The position numbers were made by a program, and so were the translations under genes. A DNA stretch of 64,000 nucleotides from Lotus japonicus (taxonomy: Eukaryota; Streptophyta; Magnoliopsida; Fabales; Fabaceae). Below are positions 10,087 through 20,434 of the stretch, in pieces. The notes under the pieces were generated by a model. The model was not told the origin of the DNA. It worked only from the letters and a program-made list of their open reading frames with translations, and did not search any database. Positions within the stretch are counted from its first letter, which is position 1. Every line of letters starts with the position of its first letter. Location: contig NC_080043.1 of the NCBI RefSeq assembly GCF_012489685.1, positions 67,201,920 to 67,265,919 of the forward strand, read 5' to 3'.

Positions 10087-11165
10087 TGTAAGATCAAGTT
10101 TTGATCTAGTAGTACAACTCTATGTTTTGATGATTACAAGTTAACCTTTTGATATGAACAATTGTGGTACTCTAACGTGTTTTTCTGAGTGTGCTATTTA
10201 CAGGCTCTGAACTCAACTCAATCTCACACAAATCAGAAGCACTGTGTATAAAGGGTAACCCAAGCAACGCTTTCGCATTCACCATGTTCAGTATGAACAG
10301 TGGAAAAGCTTCAGAAGTTCTGAAGCAATACAAACTCTGATGTGGACTCAGTCGCTAGAAGCTCTGAAGATCCAGAAGTTCTGATAACCAAGAAACACTG
10401 AAGGTTCAGATGTTCTGATGGTGTAGAAGACTCTGAAGATCCAGAAGCTGAATAGTGGAAACTCTGAAGTCCAGAAGCAAGAAACTCTGAAGGCCATGTT
10501 CTTCCCTCTGAGTTCAGAATCAGAAGATACAATGGTCAGAGGATCTGTGCTTTCCCTCTGACTCTGATCAACCGGCTTCACAAGTTCCAATATGAAGTAT
10601 TCCCCTGATCAGAAGTCTCCTAGGTTAAAAGGTCAAGTCGCTATCCAAGTACAAAAGCAAGTGTACCTTCCTGACGACCTACCTAACGTTCTCAGCCACA
10701 GCAGAAGCTGGATTTTCCAGAACTGCCCTCCAACGGTAGCATTTCCCATGCAACGCTCAACCCTATCCTTGGAGTATATATAGAGGCTGAAGATTGAAAG
10801 AAGCGGCTAGAAAGAACACATATACGCGCAAGACATATTCAAAATATTCTAAGCTTTCTTTCATCTGAAATTCATTGTGTTTACTATTAGCTTTTTAGAA
10901 GCAAATCTCTTGTAAACAATTCTTTGATAAACAGTTTGTTTAGTTCCTTTAGGAGATCAAGGTTGATCGGATCCTAGAGAAGACTAAGAGAGTGAATCTT
11001 AGTGTGAGCTAAGTCAGTGTAATTGTTAGTCACTTGTAGGTTTCAAGTGCAGTTGTAACTCTTACCTGATTAGTGGATTGCCTTCATTCTAAGAAGGAAG
11101 AAATCACCTTAACGGGTGACTGGAGTAGCTTGAGTGATTTATCAAGTGAACCAGGATAAAATCCT
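10087..11165 (+). repeat. 3' LTR of element 1, truncated by assembly gap
   Basis: It starts TGTAAGATCAAG right after the polypurine tract and matches the window's first 290 bases from 10877 onward. The last roughly 130 bases are lost in the N gap. U3 carries many CTCTGA-type hexamers and short direct repeats. Confidence 0.93.
10775..10782 (+). promoter_or_regulatory. LTR promoter TATA box, element 1
   Basis: TATATATA within U3. The aligned position in element 2 (35542-35549) reads TATAAATA. It probably sets the retrotransposon transcript start some 30 bases downstream. Confidence 0.55.
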
Positions 11166-11265
11166 NNNNNNNNNNNNNNNNNNNNNNNNNNNNNNNNNNN
11201 NNNNNNNNNNNNNNNNNNNNNNNNNNNNNNNNNNNNNNNNNNNNNNNNNNNNNNNNNNNNNNNNN
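11166..11265. other. Assembly gap (100 N)
   Basis: Exactly 100 undetermined bases, the conventional size for a gap of unknown length. It removes the end of the element 1 3' LTR and its target-site duplication. Confidence 0.99.
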
Positions 11266-12055
11266 GCCACGTAGGTGAAACAATAATATTTAAACTCATT
11301 TACAATGACATTGCACATATTTTTAATTCGGATAAAAGTGCATTTAATCCATACCCGTACCTCTTTTATCTTACCCAACTCCACTACATTAGTACATTAC
11401 ACTTCTTTTCTTTGATTATTGATATTTTCTAGCGCGAATTATTTTTTTCCTGAATGATGAATCATTCACGTTTTTGTTTTTGTTTGATAGAGGTGTCATC
11501 CTTTGAAGACAATCTTATTCGAGCTGGGAACATCCAGATCATGGTGGGACCAACTCTCCCAGTAAGGGTTTCTCCATCCACAAGACTCGAACCCGAGACT
11601 TTATCAAAGAAAATCAAACATGTACCACTTGAATCAACCACCCGTCTGTATTCACGTTTTTCTTTTACTCACACTAAGATTGGGATGTAATAATGTAATA
11701 AGAAATGTAAGATAGATATGAAAAAAATGGATAAAAATGAGAAGGAAAAAATAAGAGAAGTGTAAATGAATCATCATTATTTTTCTCATCCTTTTAATTT
11801 TTTCAAAAGAAGCTAGAGGCTAGGAATAAATGTAAAAAATAGTAATATGAGGTGTAAATGAAAATAGAAGAACTTTAACTATAATATTAAAAAAATATTT
11901 TATAGTATTGGGTGTAGATATATAGAGAAAAAGAAGATAGAAATAAATAATAAATGTAATATATGATATCATAAGATAAAAAGTGAGAAATTGAAAGGAA
12001 AATAATGTTTGAAGGTTGTATTTACGGTTCATGGTTCAGGTATCATAACCCATAA
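11266..12055. other. AT-rich intergenic DNA with a SINE-like trace
   Basis: No gene is seen. On the minus strand at about 11500-11645 there are tRNA-like RNA polymerase III promoter boxes. The A-box-like stretch is at 11619-11635 (GATTCAAGTGGTACATG). A B box, GGTTCGAGTC, is at 11584-11593. The spacing and following GGTTGGTCCCACC-type body resemble plant tRNA-derived SINEs. Ends were not resolved. Confidence 0.5.
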
Positions 12056-12064
12056 TATTACATG

Positions 12065-13378
12065 GGCTTAATTGCACTTTTCATCCCTGATGTATTATGT
12101 ATGTGCGATTTGGATCCCTGAATTTTAAAACGAGCAATTTGAATACTTAAATTATTTTTTCGTGCCAATTAGGACCCTCCGTCAATTGACCGTCAAATTC
12201 AAAACGGAAATTGGTGAGTTGGCACATCTATTATTATTATTACCACTTAAGCACTAATTTTCCTTTTTTCTTTACCATAGCACCTTCTTCCATTCCCATC
12301 CCTCTTCATCTTTAATCCCCATCAAAACATAACGAACCGACCCCAAACATAAAAACAATTTCCCAGAAGTTAAGAGAAAAAATGCTTAAACCATTTTCTT
12401 CTTCATCATTGGTGAAACTATTTGCTGTATTCTTGATAGAATTGCCAACAAAATTTTGAGCTCTTTTTTCTTGAATCAAATTTCCTTGTAGTTTCATCTG
12501 ATCTATCATAATCCAAATCCTCCAACATTAACTCCTTTCCCCCAAAAATAAAAAATAAAAATCCCAGAAAATTGATTCTGTACAACACTTTCACAGTTCC
12601 TGCACCTACGCACCACATACTCAATCAAACACACAAGAATCAAAAAATAAATTTTCAAATTAATAACAAAAAGAACCCATATACAGATAAAAAACACAAG
12701 AATCAAAAACTGAATATTCAGATGAAATCTCTAGATCTGCCATTTACAGATCTCCAAATCAAAAAATAAACAGATCTGGTGCATGGTGACTGCGAACACG
12801 ATCTGCGACAGCCCTCGCCGGATCTCCTCAAACGACCGCGTACAACACAGGACCCTAATGGATCGGAGAGGAGAGAGGTGAGACTGGAATGAGAGAGGGA
12901 GAACCCATGGTGGTTGTAGTGAAGGTAGACCGAGGGAAGAGAGAGTAGTGGTCTGTGTTCTTTGGAGTTGTGCTTTGGGTTTTGTTGCTGGAGAAAGGTA
13001 GCTGATAGAGTGGCGGTTTGGGTGGATCATGTTAAAGAGAGGGGCTGGGGAAGAAGATGAAGAGAGAGGGGATGGGGATTCCAGATTTTTTTTTTTTTAG
13101 GTTTAGATTCCAGATCTTTTTTCAGTATGAATTAGTTTAATTTAATTTTTTATTAAGTGAGTTGGCAGTCCCAGTGGCATTCCATTGGCGAAAGTGTAAA
13201 AGCCACATCATTAAATGGCGCCACATATGCAAACTCCGTTATTAATTGGACGGTCAATTGACGGAGGGATCTGATTGGCACAAAAGAATTATTTAAGGAC
13301 CCAAATTGCTCGTTTTAAAAATGAGGGACCCAAATCGCACATACATGATACATCAGAGACGAAAAGTGCAATTAAGCC
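12065..13378. mobile_element. Non-autonomous Mutator-like element (MULE) 1
   Basis: This 1314-bp element has long terminal inverted repeats of roughly 130 bp. It starts GGCTTAATTGCACTTTTC and ends with the complement. The two flanks are the perfect 9-bp target duplication TATTACATG (12056-12064 and 13379-13387). A 9-bp duplication with long TIRs is the Mutator signature. No transposase is present. The interior has Pro/Ser-rich minus-strand open stretches that could be captured host sequence, but nothing is recognisable. Confidence 0.9.
13077..13114 (-). mobile_element. Micro-retroposon tail a (inside MULE 1)
   Basis: GATTCCAGAT occurs at 13077-13086 and 13105-13114. It flanks 18 bases made of 11 T followed by AGGTTTA. 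On the minus strand this is a short 3' end plus oligo(A) with a 10-bp target duplication, as expected of an almost completely 5'-truncated LINE insertion. Confidence 0.5.
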
Positions 13379-13387
13379 TATTACATG

Positions 13388-14111
13388 TAAAGTATTTAAA
13401 ACACAAAAAAATCCAACAATTATCATTCACAATGGTTAAATGAGTCCAATTGAACTATGAGATCAGAATTTCAATTCTTATTTGCCGCACTCTTTCCTTT
13501 GACCTTCATCGTATCGTCATCCATCTATCGAGTTAGAACAAAATCAATGTGAATGTTTTAGATTGAGAGGCTTTAGTAGCACGTATTGGAATGATTATTA
13601 AGGATGCAAATGCAATTCAATTTGGATGAAAGAGATTCCTTCGCTTTGTTGCCTTTTCTCATTCTAATGTATCCGCTTCTAGTCCCGCTTTTTTTCTTTA
13701 TGTATAAATATCCAGTATTAGGTAATCATTTGGATGCCGTCAGATTCAGGATTTAGTCACAGTTAAGACTCATCATCCCTCCTTCAGAGTGTATTGTGTG
13801 AGGATCGAACTCGAAAGTTCTTCTCACACACTCAACCTATATTGCCAACTCAGTTTTCCCTCTTGCGTTTCTAAGCCCGCTTTGATTTAATTGAGTACAT
13901 ATTTCCTTTTAAAAACAATCCAAATCAGTACACGAAAAAACAATTCAATTCAGTACACAACAAAGAAAAAAAACAATAAAACTTTATAAAACTATCATGC
14001 CCACTCATAGTTTCTCTGGTTCAAGTGTTCAACATTTGCAGATAGATAGTCATCGCGAATATGACCACCGCCACCACTACCTGATTTCAAATTGTCCACT
14101 TGACGCACCAC
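13388..14111. other. Upstream region of the transporter gene
   Basis: About 720 bp without a gene. It is AT-rich with a C-rich segment just before the TATA box. I see no further regulatory element that I could defend. Confidence 0.5.
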
Positions 14112-14118
14112 TATATAA
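14112..14118 (+). promoter_or_regulatory. TATA box of the transporter gene
   Basis: TATATAA, 66 bases before the ATG at 14184. An earlier in-frame ATG at 14100 lies upstream of this box and so is unlikely to be in the mRNA. The box therefore decides the start. Confidence 0.65.
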
Positions 14119-14183
14119 CCACTCTAACCCTTCACCTTTCTCTCCATCAGTATCCCAACCAAGACACACATAAACTCACTCAA

Positions 14184-15809
14184 ATGGAGCCTGCAGCTTC
14201 AGTTCAAACAACAGCACCTTCCCAATCTCCCTCCTCAGCAGCAGAGCATGAGAGAAAACTGATGCAGTCATGGGATGACATGGTTGAAAAAAGCTTAGGA
14301 AACTTCGGCTGGATGGAGTTCCTGCAAGCAGTGCTTGTTGCTGTTGCAATGTTCTTCGATGCACAACAATCTTTCATCAGTATCTACACAGATAACTACC
14401 CAACATGGCACTGTAACACAAACTCAAACTCAAACACCACCACATGTTCCTCTACCTCTGACATCTGCAAAATCCCAAGATCTTCTTGGTCATGGGACTC
14501 ACACCCTTCCATGACCATTATTTCCCACTGGGGGCTTGAATGTGCAAGCACCTTCATCACTGGTTTACCCCAATCTGCTTTTTTCATAGGTTGCCTTCTA
14601 GGCTCCTCTGTTCTCGCAGCTTTAGCTGATTCCGCTCTAGGCAGAAAAAACATGCTTGTTTTCTCTTGTGTGTCTATGTCAATCACTTCAATCCTCATTA
14701 TTTTCTCCCCCAACATCTGGGTCTACTCTGCTTTGAAATTCCTAATCGGTTTCTGGCGTTCCTCCATTGGAACCTGTGTTCTAGTCCTTCTCACAGAAAA
14801 TGTGAGTGCAGAGTGGAGGTTCAGGGTGGGGATTGTGGAGTATTTCACCTTTACAATGGGGTATATGTCTCTACCAGGCATAGCCTATGTCAACAGAAGC
14901 CTCTCATGGAGATCTCTGTACCTCTGTACTTCAGTCCCTGCTCTGTTTTACTCTGTTCTCGCTTACTTCTTCATCACAGAATCACCCAGATGGCTTCTGA
15001 TGCAGGGTAGAGTCAAAGAAGCCATGAAAATCCTCAAAGGGGTTACCTTATCAGAACACAACGCTAACTTCATAGAAACCTTGAAACCCAAAGAAAAGGT
15101 TTCAATCTTTCAACTCTACTCTTCAGTAGGTGAGCTTTTCAAGAAACGCTGGGCACTGACAAGAATGGTGGCGGTGATGGTGCTAGGAATCGGTGTCGGC
15201 ATGGTGTATTTTGGGATGCCATTAGCGGTGGGGAACTTGGGGTTCAACATTTACTTGGCTGTTGTGTTCAGTGCATTGATGGAGTTTCCTTCTTGCATAG
15301 CCACCTATTTCTTGGAAAACTACAGAAGAAAGCCATCGATTTTTGTTTTCTCCTTGATGGGTGGGATTTGCTGTGTGATGTGTGCTGTTGTTGGTGATAA
15401 ATCACCGGGTGCCAAAGTGGGGCTAGCAATGGTGTCGTTTTTTGGTGCTTGCACGGCTTACAATGTTTTCCTCATCTACATTATTGAGTTGTTCCCCACA
15501 TGTGTGAGGAACACCACAACCTCATTGGTGAGACAAGCTATCACATTTGGTTGCATTTTCAGTCCTTTTTTGATATCTGCTGGGAGGAGAAACAACATCT
15601 TTTCTTATGGGGTGTTTGGGATTGTGATAATGTTATCCAATTTGACTTTGTTTGGGTTGCCTGAGACTATGGGGATTGTGCTTTGTGATACTATGAATCA
15701 GCAGGAGAAGAAGGAAACGTATTTGAGTAAATCTGAGACAAAGCAAGTTGCTATGTGTGAGAGTGAGACAATGGATCAACAAGAGAAGATTGGAGACTTG
15801 CCCGTGTGA
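14184..15809 (+). CDS. Organic cation/carnitine transporter (OCT family, MFS)
   Basis: An intact 541-residue intronless gene. It belongs to the plant OCT branch of the major facilitator superfamily (SLC22-like), which moves carnitine, polyamines or other organic cations across plasma or vacuolar membranes. The substrate here is inferred. A soluble N-tail precedes TM1 (about 41-60) and a Cys/Ser/Thr-rich first loop. The MFS motif ALADSALGRKNM lies at about 143-154, TESPRWLL near 266, and ELFPTCVRNTTTS near 434-446. Length and intronless structure suit Arabidopsis OCT genes. The closing tail (QQEKKETYLSKSE) also marks the decayed copies at 16158 and 19167. Which OCT number it corresponds to cannot be said. 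Confidence 0.92.
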   Translation: MEPAASVQTTAPSQSPSSAAEHERKLMQSWDDMVEKSLGNFGWMEFLQAVLVAVAMFFDAQQSFISIYTDNYPTWHCNTNSNSNTTTCSSTSDICKIPRSSWSWDSHPSMTIISHWGLECASTFITGLPQSAFFIGCLLGSSVLAALADSALGRKNMLVFSCVSMSITSILIIFSPNIWVYSALKFLIGFWRSSIGTCVLVLLTENVSAEWRFRVGIVEYFTFTMGYMSLPGIAYVNRSLSWRSLYLCTSVPALFYSVLAYFFITESPRWLLMQGRVKEAMKILKGVTLSEHNANFIETLKPKEKVSIFQLYSSVGELFKKRWALTRMVAVMVLGIGVGMVYFGMPLAVGNLGFNIYLAVVFSALMEFPSCIATYFLENYRRKPSIFVFSLMGGICCVMCAVVGDKSPGAKVGLAMVSFFGACTAYNVFLIYIIELFPTCVRNTTTSLVRQAITFGCIFSPFLISAGRRNNIFSYGVFGIVIMLSNLTLFGLPETMGIVLCDTMNQQEKKETYLSKSETKQVAMCESETMDQQEKIGDLPV

Positions 15810-16157
15810 ACAAACCAGCTGAGACAGTTTCATCCCAACTCAATTTGATAGATTTTATCATAAATCAATGTGATAGATTTTAGTAGTGCTCATTTGATGT
15901 ATCTTGTGTCGGTTACCTACTAATAATGTTAATTGTTGATTCCAGATTAATTTTTGGAGTAACTCTTGCATCAATGTTTACTTTTTTTTCACTCGCCAAA
16001 GATTGATCAATAGACCTCCCCCACCAAACCTACATGTTCCCTAACTCATACTTCTTGAGCTATGATTTAGGGACACTATCAATATCAATGTTCCCGAACT
16101 GAGCCTATGTTAAAAAAAAACGTTAACTGAGCCAGAAAAAGGAAAGCGTATGACACA
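15810..16157 (+). other. 3' flank of the transporter gene
   Basis: Mostly 3' UTR-type AT-rich sequence that recurs after both pseudogene copies. At 16097-16133 the 9-bp repeat AACTGAGCC flanks a 19-base A-rich insert, a further possible micro-retroposon. No gene. Confidence 0.6.
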
Positions 16158-16523
16158 ATACACGGTGTTCCTCGTCTACATTATTGAGTCCCCACATGTG
16201 TGAGGAACACCAAAACCTCATTGGTGAAGCAAGCTATCACATTTGGTTGCATTTTCAGTCTTTTTTGATATCTGCTGGGAGGAAAAACAACATATTTTCT
16301 TATGGGGTGTTTGAGATTGGGATAATGTTATCCAATTTGACTTTGTTTGGGTTGCCTGAGACTATGGGGATTGTGCTATGAGACTATGGGGATTGTGCTA
16401 TGTGATACCATGGATCTGCAGAAGAAGGAAACATATTTGAGTAAATCAGAGACCAAACAGGTTGCTATGTGTGAGAGTGAGACCGTGGATGAACAACAGA
16501 AGATTGGAGGCTTGCCTGTGTGA
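16158..16523 (+). pseudogene. Transporter pseudogene, partial copy 2
   Basis: Aligns to the last roughly 340 bases of the intact transporter (from about 15467), starting abruptly inside the gene. Against the intact copy it lacks a few bases after ATTGAGT, has a one-base loss in the T-run near 16263, and carries a 22-base tandem duplication at about 16378. It therefore cannot encode the protein. The final codons (IGGLPV) and 3' flank are still recognisable. It is a tandem, 3'-only duplicate rather than a retrocopy, because downstream flanking DNA is included. Confidence 0.85.
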
Positions 16524-16671
16524 TCAAACTGGAGACAGTTTCATCCAAACTCAATTTGATAGATTTTAGTAATGCTCATTTGATGTAGTATCTGGTGTCT
16601 ATTACCTCCCAATAATGTTAATTGTTGATTCCACATTAATTTTTGGAGTACTCTTGTATCAATGTTTACTT

Positions 16672-16725
16672 AAATAGAAGCAAACATTTCCTCATGTAAC
16701 CCAATAAAAAAAATAGAAGCAAACA
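16672..16725 (+). mobile_element. Micro-retroposon tail f (copy 2 flank)
   Basis: The 15-bp repeat AAATAGAAGCAAACA (16672-16686 and 16711-16725) flanks a 24-base insert ending in an A-run. Copy 3 has the same insert at about 19854-19906, so it predates the split of the two pseudogene copies. Confidence 0.45.
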
Positions 16726-17451
16726 ATTTTATTATAATTGATCTTCAGTTCTTTTTTCACCTTTATTTATCTCTTCTTTTTTTTAATTAAATCATTTATT
16801 ACATCTTTACCTTTACTCTCTTTTCTTCATATTTCTTGTCTCTCCAACTCATAACGGTGTTTGACGATGTGAAATGGCGTCAGAGATTACCTATTTAAAA
16901 TGAAAGAAGGGAAGGAGAGAGATCTGAGAAGATTTCACAGATGAGTGTTTATGTACTTGCAAGATTTCATTGTTGATTTTAAGATGAGCAAATTGATATG
17001 TGTTGACCCGAGGATATAAGGGTATTTTTTGTGGGTCTTTTATTATATTTCTAATTTATTTTCTGAGTTTTAATTAGTTTTTATGATATTTTTATATAAT
17101 TTTCGGATTTTTAATTAATTTAGAATTTTATAAATTTTTATTTTGATTTGTTAGATTTTAGTAGTTTTTATCTATCATTAATTAGTATTTTTTTAAATTA
17201 TAGATTTTCTAGGATTTAGGTGGTTTATTTCTGAATTTTATCCTATTTTATCTTATTTTTATTTAATGTTAATTTCAGGAAAATCAGGAAAAAGGGATCT
17301 GATCCGGCGCTGTTGGTCCACGGAGCTACCATGCACCCACAGGCATTGAATATTCACTTAAACTTGGACAAATGGTGACGCGACACGTGGCAGCAGTAAA
17401 AGGCAAATTTTTGGCTTATTTGATGAGGAGATCACGTGATTGAATGGGAAG

Positions 17452-17490
17452 AAGAAACGGAACTTTTTTTTTAAACGTAAGAAACGGAAC
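17452..17490 (-). mobile_element. Micro-retroposon tail c (inside solo LTR)
   Basis: AAGAAACGGAAC at 17452-17463 and 17479-17490 flanks 15 bases (nine T then AAACGT). On the minus strand this is ACGTTT plus oligo(A) with a 12-bp target duplication. Confidence 0.5.
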
Positions 17491-17510
17491 CTGATTGGAA
17501 GGATTTAATA

Positions 17511-17814
17511 CTCCCTTCGGTCCTATTTATAAGCAACAAAAAAAAATTCACACAGTTTAAGAAATGTAGTTAAATTAGATAAAATGCATTAAATTTGTCT
17601 TAAATTAAAATGAACTTCCAAAATTATCCTTTGTTATTAGTGTTGGAAAGTGGAAAAGAGAGAGAATAATTAATGAGACACATTTTACAAGTTAGAATTA
17701 ATAAGGGTATCATTGGAAAAAATTAATTAATATAGCTCAAACTTTCATTTGGTTCTTATAAAAAGGACCAAGATTTTTCTTCTCTTTCATGCTTATAAAT
17801 AGGACCGGAGGGAG
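17511..17814. mobile_element. Stowaway-like MITE inside the solo LTR
   Basis: 304 bp with terminal inverted repeats of about 23 bp (CTCCCTTCGGTCCTATTTAT and its complement) and a TA duplication on both sides. The ends resemble the CTCCCTCCGT consensus of plant Tc1/mariner Stowaway MITEs. The element is AT-rich, non-coding and inserted after the LTR did. Confidence 0.85.
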
Positions 17815-18654
17815 TATTATTATAATATAGTAGGTTTTGGTTAATTTTTGGTGTATATATATTGACGGTACCAGACAGAACGAGGGGGAGGTTTTTTTTT
17901 GACGAAAAACGGTGTTGAGCGTGAACGACGTTGATCATTAACTTCATAGGTTCTTCCTTTATTTCTTGGTAATTTTTATGGCCATGATTGGCTAAATTTC
18001 TTTTAATACTTGGAATGTGGATTTTTTTAGGATTATGTTTTGATTCGAACTTCATATGAATTATATTTATCAATCTACGTACTTGTTTCAATTTATCTTG
18101 ATTATACTTGAATGCATGTGAGTAATTTACTGATTCTTATGAGAACAGAAGTTGATTATGAATTAGAGAAATAAGGAAACAATTAGATTAGACGTACCTT
18201 ACTGCTTGATTCAAGAGTAGAACCTAATTGAGTTGGCTAGTTTAAATAGGACTTAATATTTAATTCTCTGGTCTAGGTGCTCGTAAAACAGACTTAGTAA
18301 TTGAATTGAAAGTCTAGGGCGTGTGAGTTATCAATATCTTAGAACATAGACTAAATCGTCGTAGAAAAGTTTATTGGATTCATATGAACATTGTTAGAAT
18401 GAAGGCATAAGCCGAATAAGTGAAACAAGACCCAAGTACTATTTTTTTCTCATCTGATTTCTTAAACTATTTGATTTTCTCTTTTACTTTTTATGAGTGA
18501 TTGCTACAATATTTGAAATCCTTAAAATTGGTTTTTATTTTCATAATCTGAATATTAGAAGTTAAGAGAATTAGTATTGAATCACAATCCTCGAGGGATC
18601 GATAATTTATCACTACGGGGAACTTTGTACACTTGCAAAGGAGCTATCAATATG

Positions 18655-18853
18655 GCCTCAAATGGAGGGGTGTTTGCAAGGTTGGATGCGGGTGAAAATG
18701 AGAAGGAAAGAGAACAAGGATACAGTACAAGACGTAATGGGGGAGATGAGTCACGTCAAAGGTTGCAAATATTTATCAGAGTCATTATTTTAAGATAAAC
18801 ATACACACACGCACGCACGCACACACACACACACCATTTGTAACCTAATATTC
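18655..18853 (+). repeat. Continuation of copy 2 flank with CA repeat
   Basis: Matches 20184-20425 after copy 3. It includes a CA/CG-type microsatellite at about 18800-18832, whose partner is at about 20351-20402, so the array already existed before the duplication. Confidence 0.75.
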
Positions 18854-18855
18854 TA

Positions 18856-19111
18856 CTACCTTCGTTCCTATTTAACTGTCAAGGGAGAGAAGAAACACAC
18901 ATGTTGAGGAGCTCAATTAATGTTGTTAATTTTCATAAAAGTATTACATGTTTTTATATTTTACTCTCTTAAATGTGTTTTATTTTTCTTCATCTATTAC
19001 TCTCACAAGGGTATTATTTGGAAAAACATCATTTAAGACTCTTGAAAAGCTAAGTGGACAGATATATAGTAACAAATATTTTTTTTTCAAATGGAAAGGG
19101 AACGAAGGTAG
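18856..19111. mobile_element. Stowaway-like MITE between pseudogene copies
   Basis: 256 bp with inverted ends (CTACCTTCGTTCC and GGAACGAAGGTAG) and TA duplications at 18854-18855 and 19112-19113. The empty site is visible in the other duplicate near 20415-20430 (ATATTCTATTATATTC), which confirms the boundaries. Confidence 0.85.
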
Positions 19112-19127
19112 TATTATATTCTATTAT

Positions 19128-19704
19128 ATTTGAGTCAATCAGAGACTAAGCAAGTTGCTATGTGTGAGAGTGATGGAGTTCACTTCTGGCATAGCCACCT
19201 ATTTCTTGGAAAACTACAGAAGAAAGCCATCGATTATTGTTTTCTCCTTGTTGGGTGGGATTTGCTGTGTGAAGTGTGTTGTTGTTGGTGATAAATCATC
19301 GGGTGCTAAAGTGGGGCTAGCAATGGTGTCGTTTTTTGGTGCTTGCACGGCTTACAATGTGTTCTTGATTTACATTATTAAGTTGTTCTCCACATGTGTG
19401 AGGAACACCACAACCTCATTGGTGAGGCAAGCAATCACATTTGGTTGCATTTTCAGTCCTTTTTTTTATATCTGCTGGGAGGAAAAACTACATCTTTTCT
19501 TATCGGGTGTTTGAGATAGTGAGAATGTTATCCAATTTGACTTTGTTTGGGTTGCCTGAGATTATGGGGACTGTGCTATGTGATACCATGGATCAGCAAG
19601 AGAAGAAGGAAACATATTTGAGTAAATCAGAGACCAAACATGTTGCTATGTGTGAGAGTGAGGCCATGGATGAACAACAGAAGATTGGAGACTTGCCTGT
19701 GTGA
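19128..19704 (+). pseudogene. Transporter pseudogene, partial copy 3
   Basis: From 19167 it aligns to the intact gene from about 15278 (the MEFPSC segment) to the stop. An expanded T-run near 19461 shifts the frame, so the C-terminal tail continues in another frame to 19704. Just before it, 19128-19166 is a stray piece of the gene's extreme 3' end (TTTGAGTCAATCAGAGAC) fused directly to the mid-gene start. This marks a duplication junction. The 3' flank matches that of copy 2. Confidence 0.85.
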
Positions 19705-20434
19705 TCAAACCCGAGACAGTTTCATCCAAACTCAATTTGATAGATTTTAGTAGTACTCATTTGATGTAGTATCTTGTGTCTGTTACCTGCTAATAATGTT
19801 AATGGGTGATTCCACATTAATTTTTGGAGTAACTCTTGTATCAATGTTCACTTAAATAAAAGTAAACATTTCCTCATGTAATAAAAAAAAATAGATGCAA
19901 ACAATTTTATTATAATTGATCTTCCGTTATTTTTTCACCTTTATTTATCTCTTCTTTTTTAATCAAATCATTTATTACATCTTTACTTTTACTCTCTTTT
20001 CTTCATATTTCTTGTCTCTCCAACTCATAACGGCGTTTGACGGATGTGAAATGGCGTCAGAGATTGCATGTTTATAAGGAAAGAAGGGAAGGGGAGAGAT
20101 CTGAGAAGATTTCTAGGTCACAGATGTGTGTTTATGTACTTGCAGGATTTCATTGTTGATTTTATGATGAGCAAATTGATATGGCTTCAGATGGAGGGGG
20201 TGTTTGCAAGGTTGGATGAGGGTGGAAAATGAGAAGGGAAGAGAACAAGGATACTATGCAAGATGCAATGGGGGAGATTAATCACGCCAGAGGTTGCAAA
20301 TATTTATCAGAGCCATTATTTTAAGATAAACACCATTAAAATAAAAAGATAAATACACACACACACAAACACGCACACGCACGCACACACACACACACAC
20401 ACCATTTGTAACCTAATATTCTATTATATTCTCA

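Larger units (their letters stand above)
1..11165 (+). mobile_element. SIRE/Maximus-lineage Ty1/copia retrotransposon, element 1
   Basis: Order seen: LTR tail, tRNA-Met-type PBS, gag with a CCHC knuckle, pol in the copia order protease-integrase-RT-RNase H, a large ORF3 after pol, polypurine tract, 3' LTR. ORF3 downstream of pol plus LTRs of about 1.2 kb is diagnostic of the Sirevirus lineage. The left end lies outside the window and the 3' LTR runs into an N gap, so no target-site duplication can be read. Positions 1-290 match 10877-11165 with one single-base indel and no substitution that I can see. Gag, pol and ORF3 are all open, so the insertion looks young and possibly competent. Confidence 0.95.
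17001..18649 (+). mobile_element. Solo LTR (gypsy-type) in pseudogene copy 2 flank
   Basis: 1649 bp starting TGTTGACCCGAGG and ending GGAGCTATCA. It is flanked by the perfect 5-bp duplication ATATG (16996-17000 and 18650-18654). The unoccupied site survives in the other duplicate at about 20171-20195, where AAATTGATATGGCTTC runs through uninterrupted. The late part (CCTCGAGGGATCGATAA, then GTACACTTGC) resembles the ends of Athila/Tat-type gypsy LTRs. No internal region remains, so it arose by LTR-LTR recombination. Confidence 0.88.

Noticed and set aside
14100..14183. Earlier in-frame ATG for the transporter
   Set aside because: It lies upstream of the TATA box at 14112, so it should not be transcribed. 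The ATG at 14184 fits the family N-terminus.
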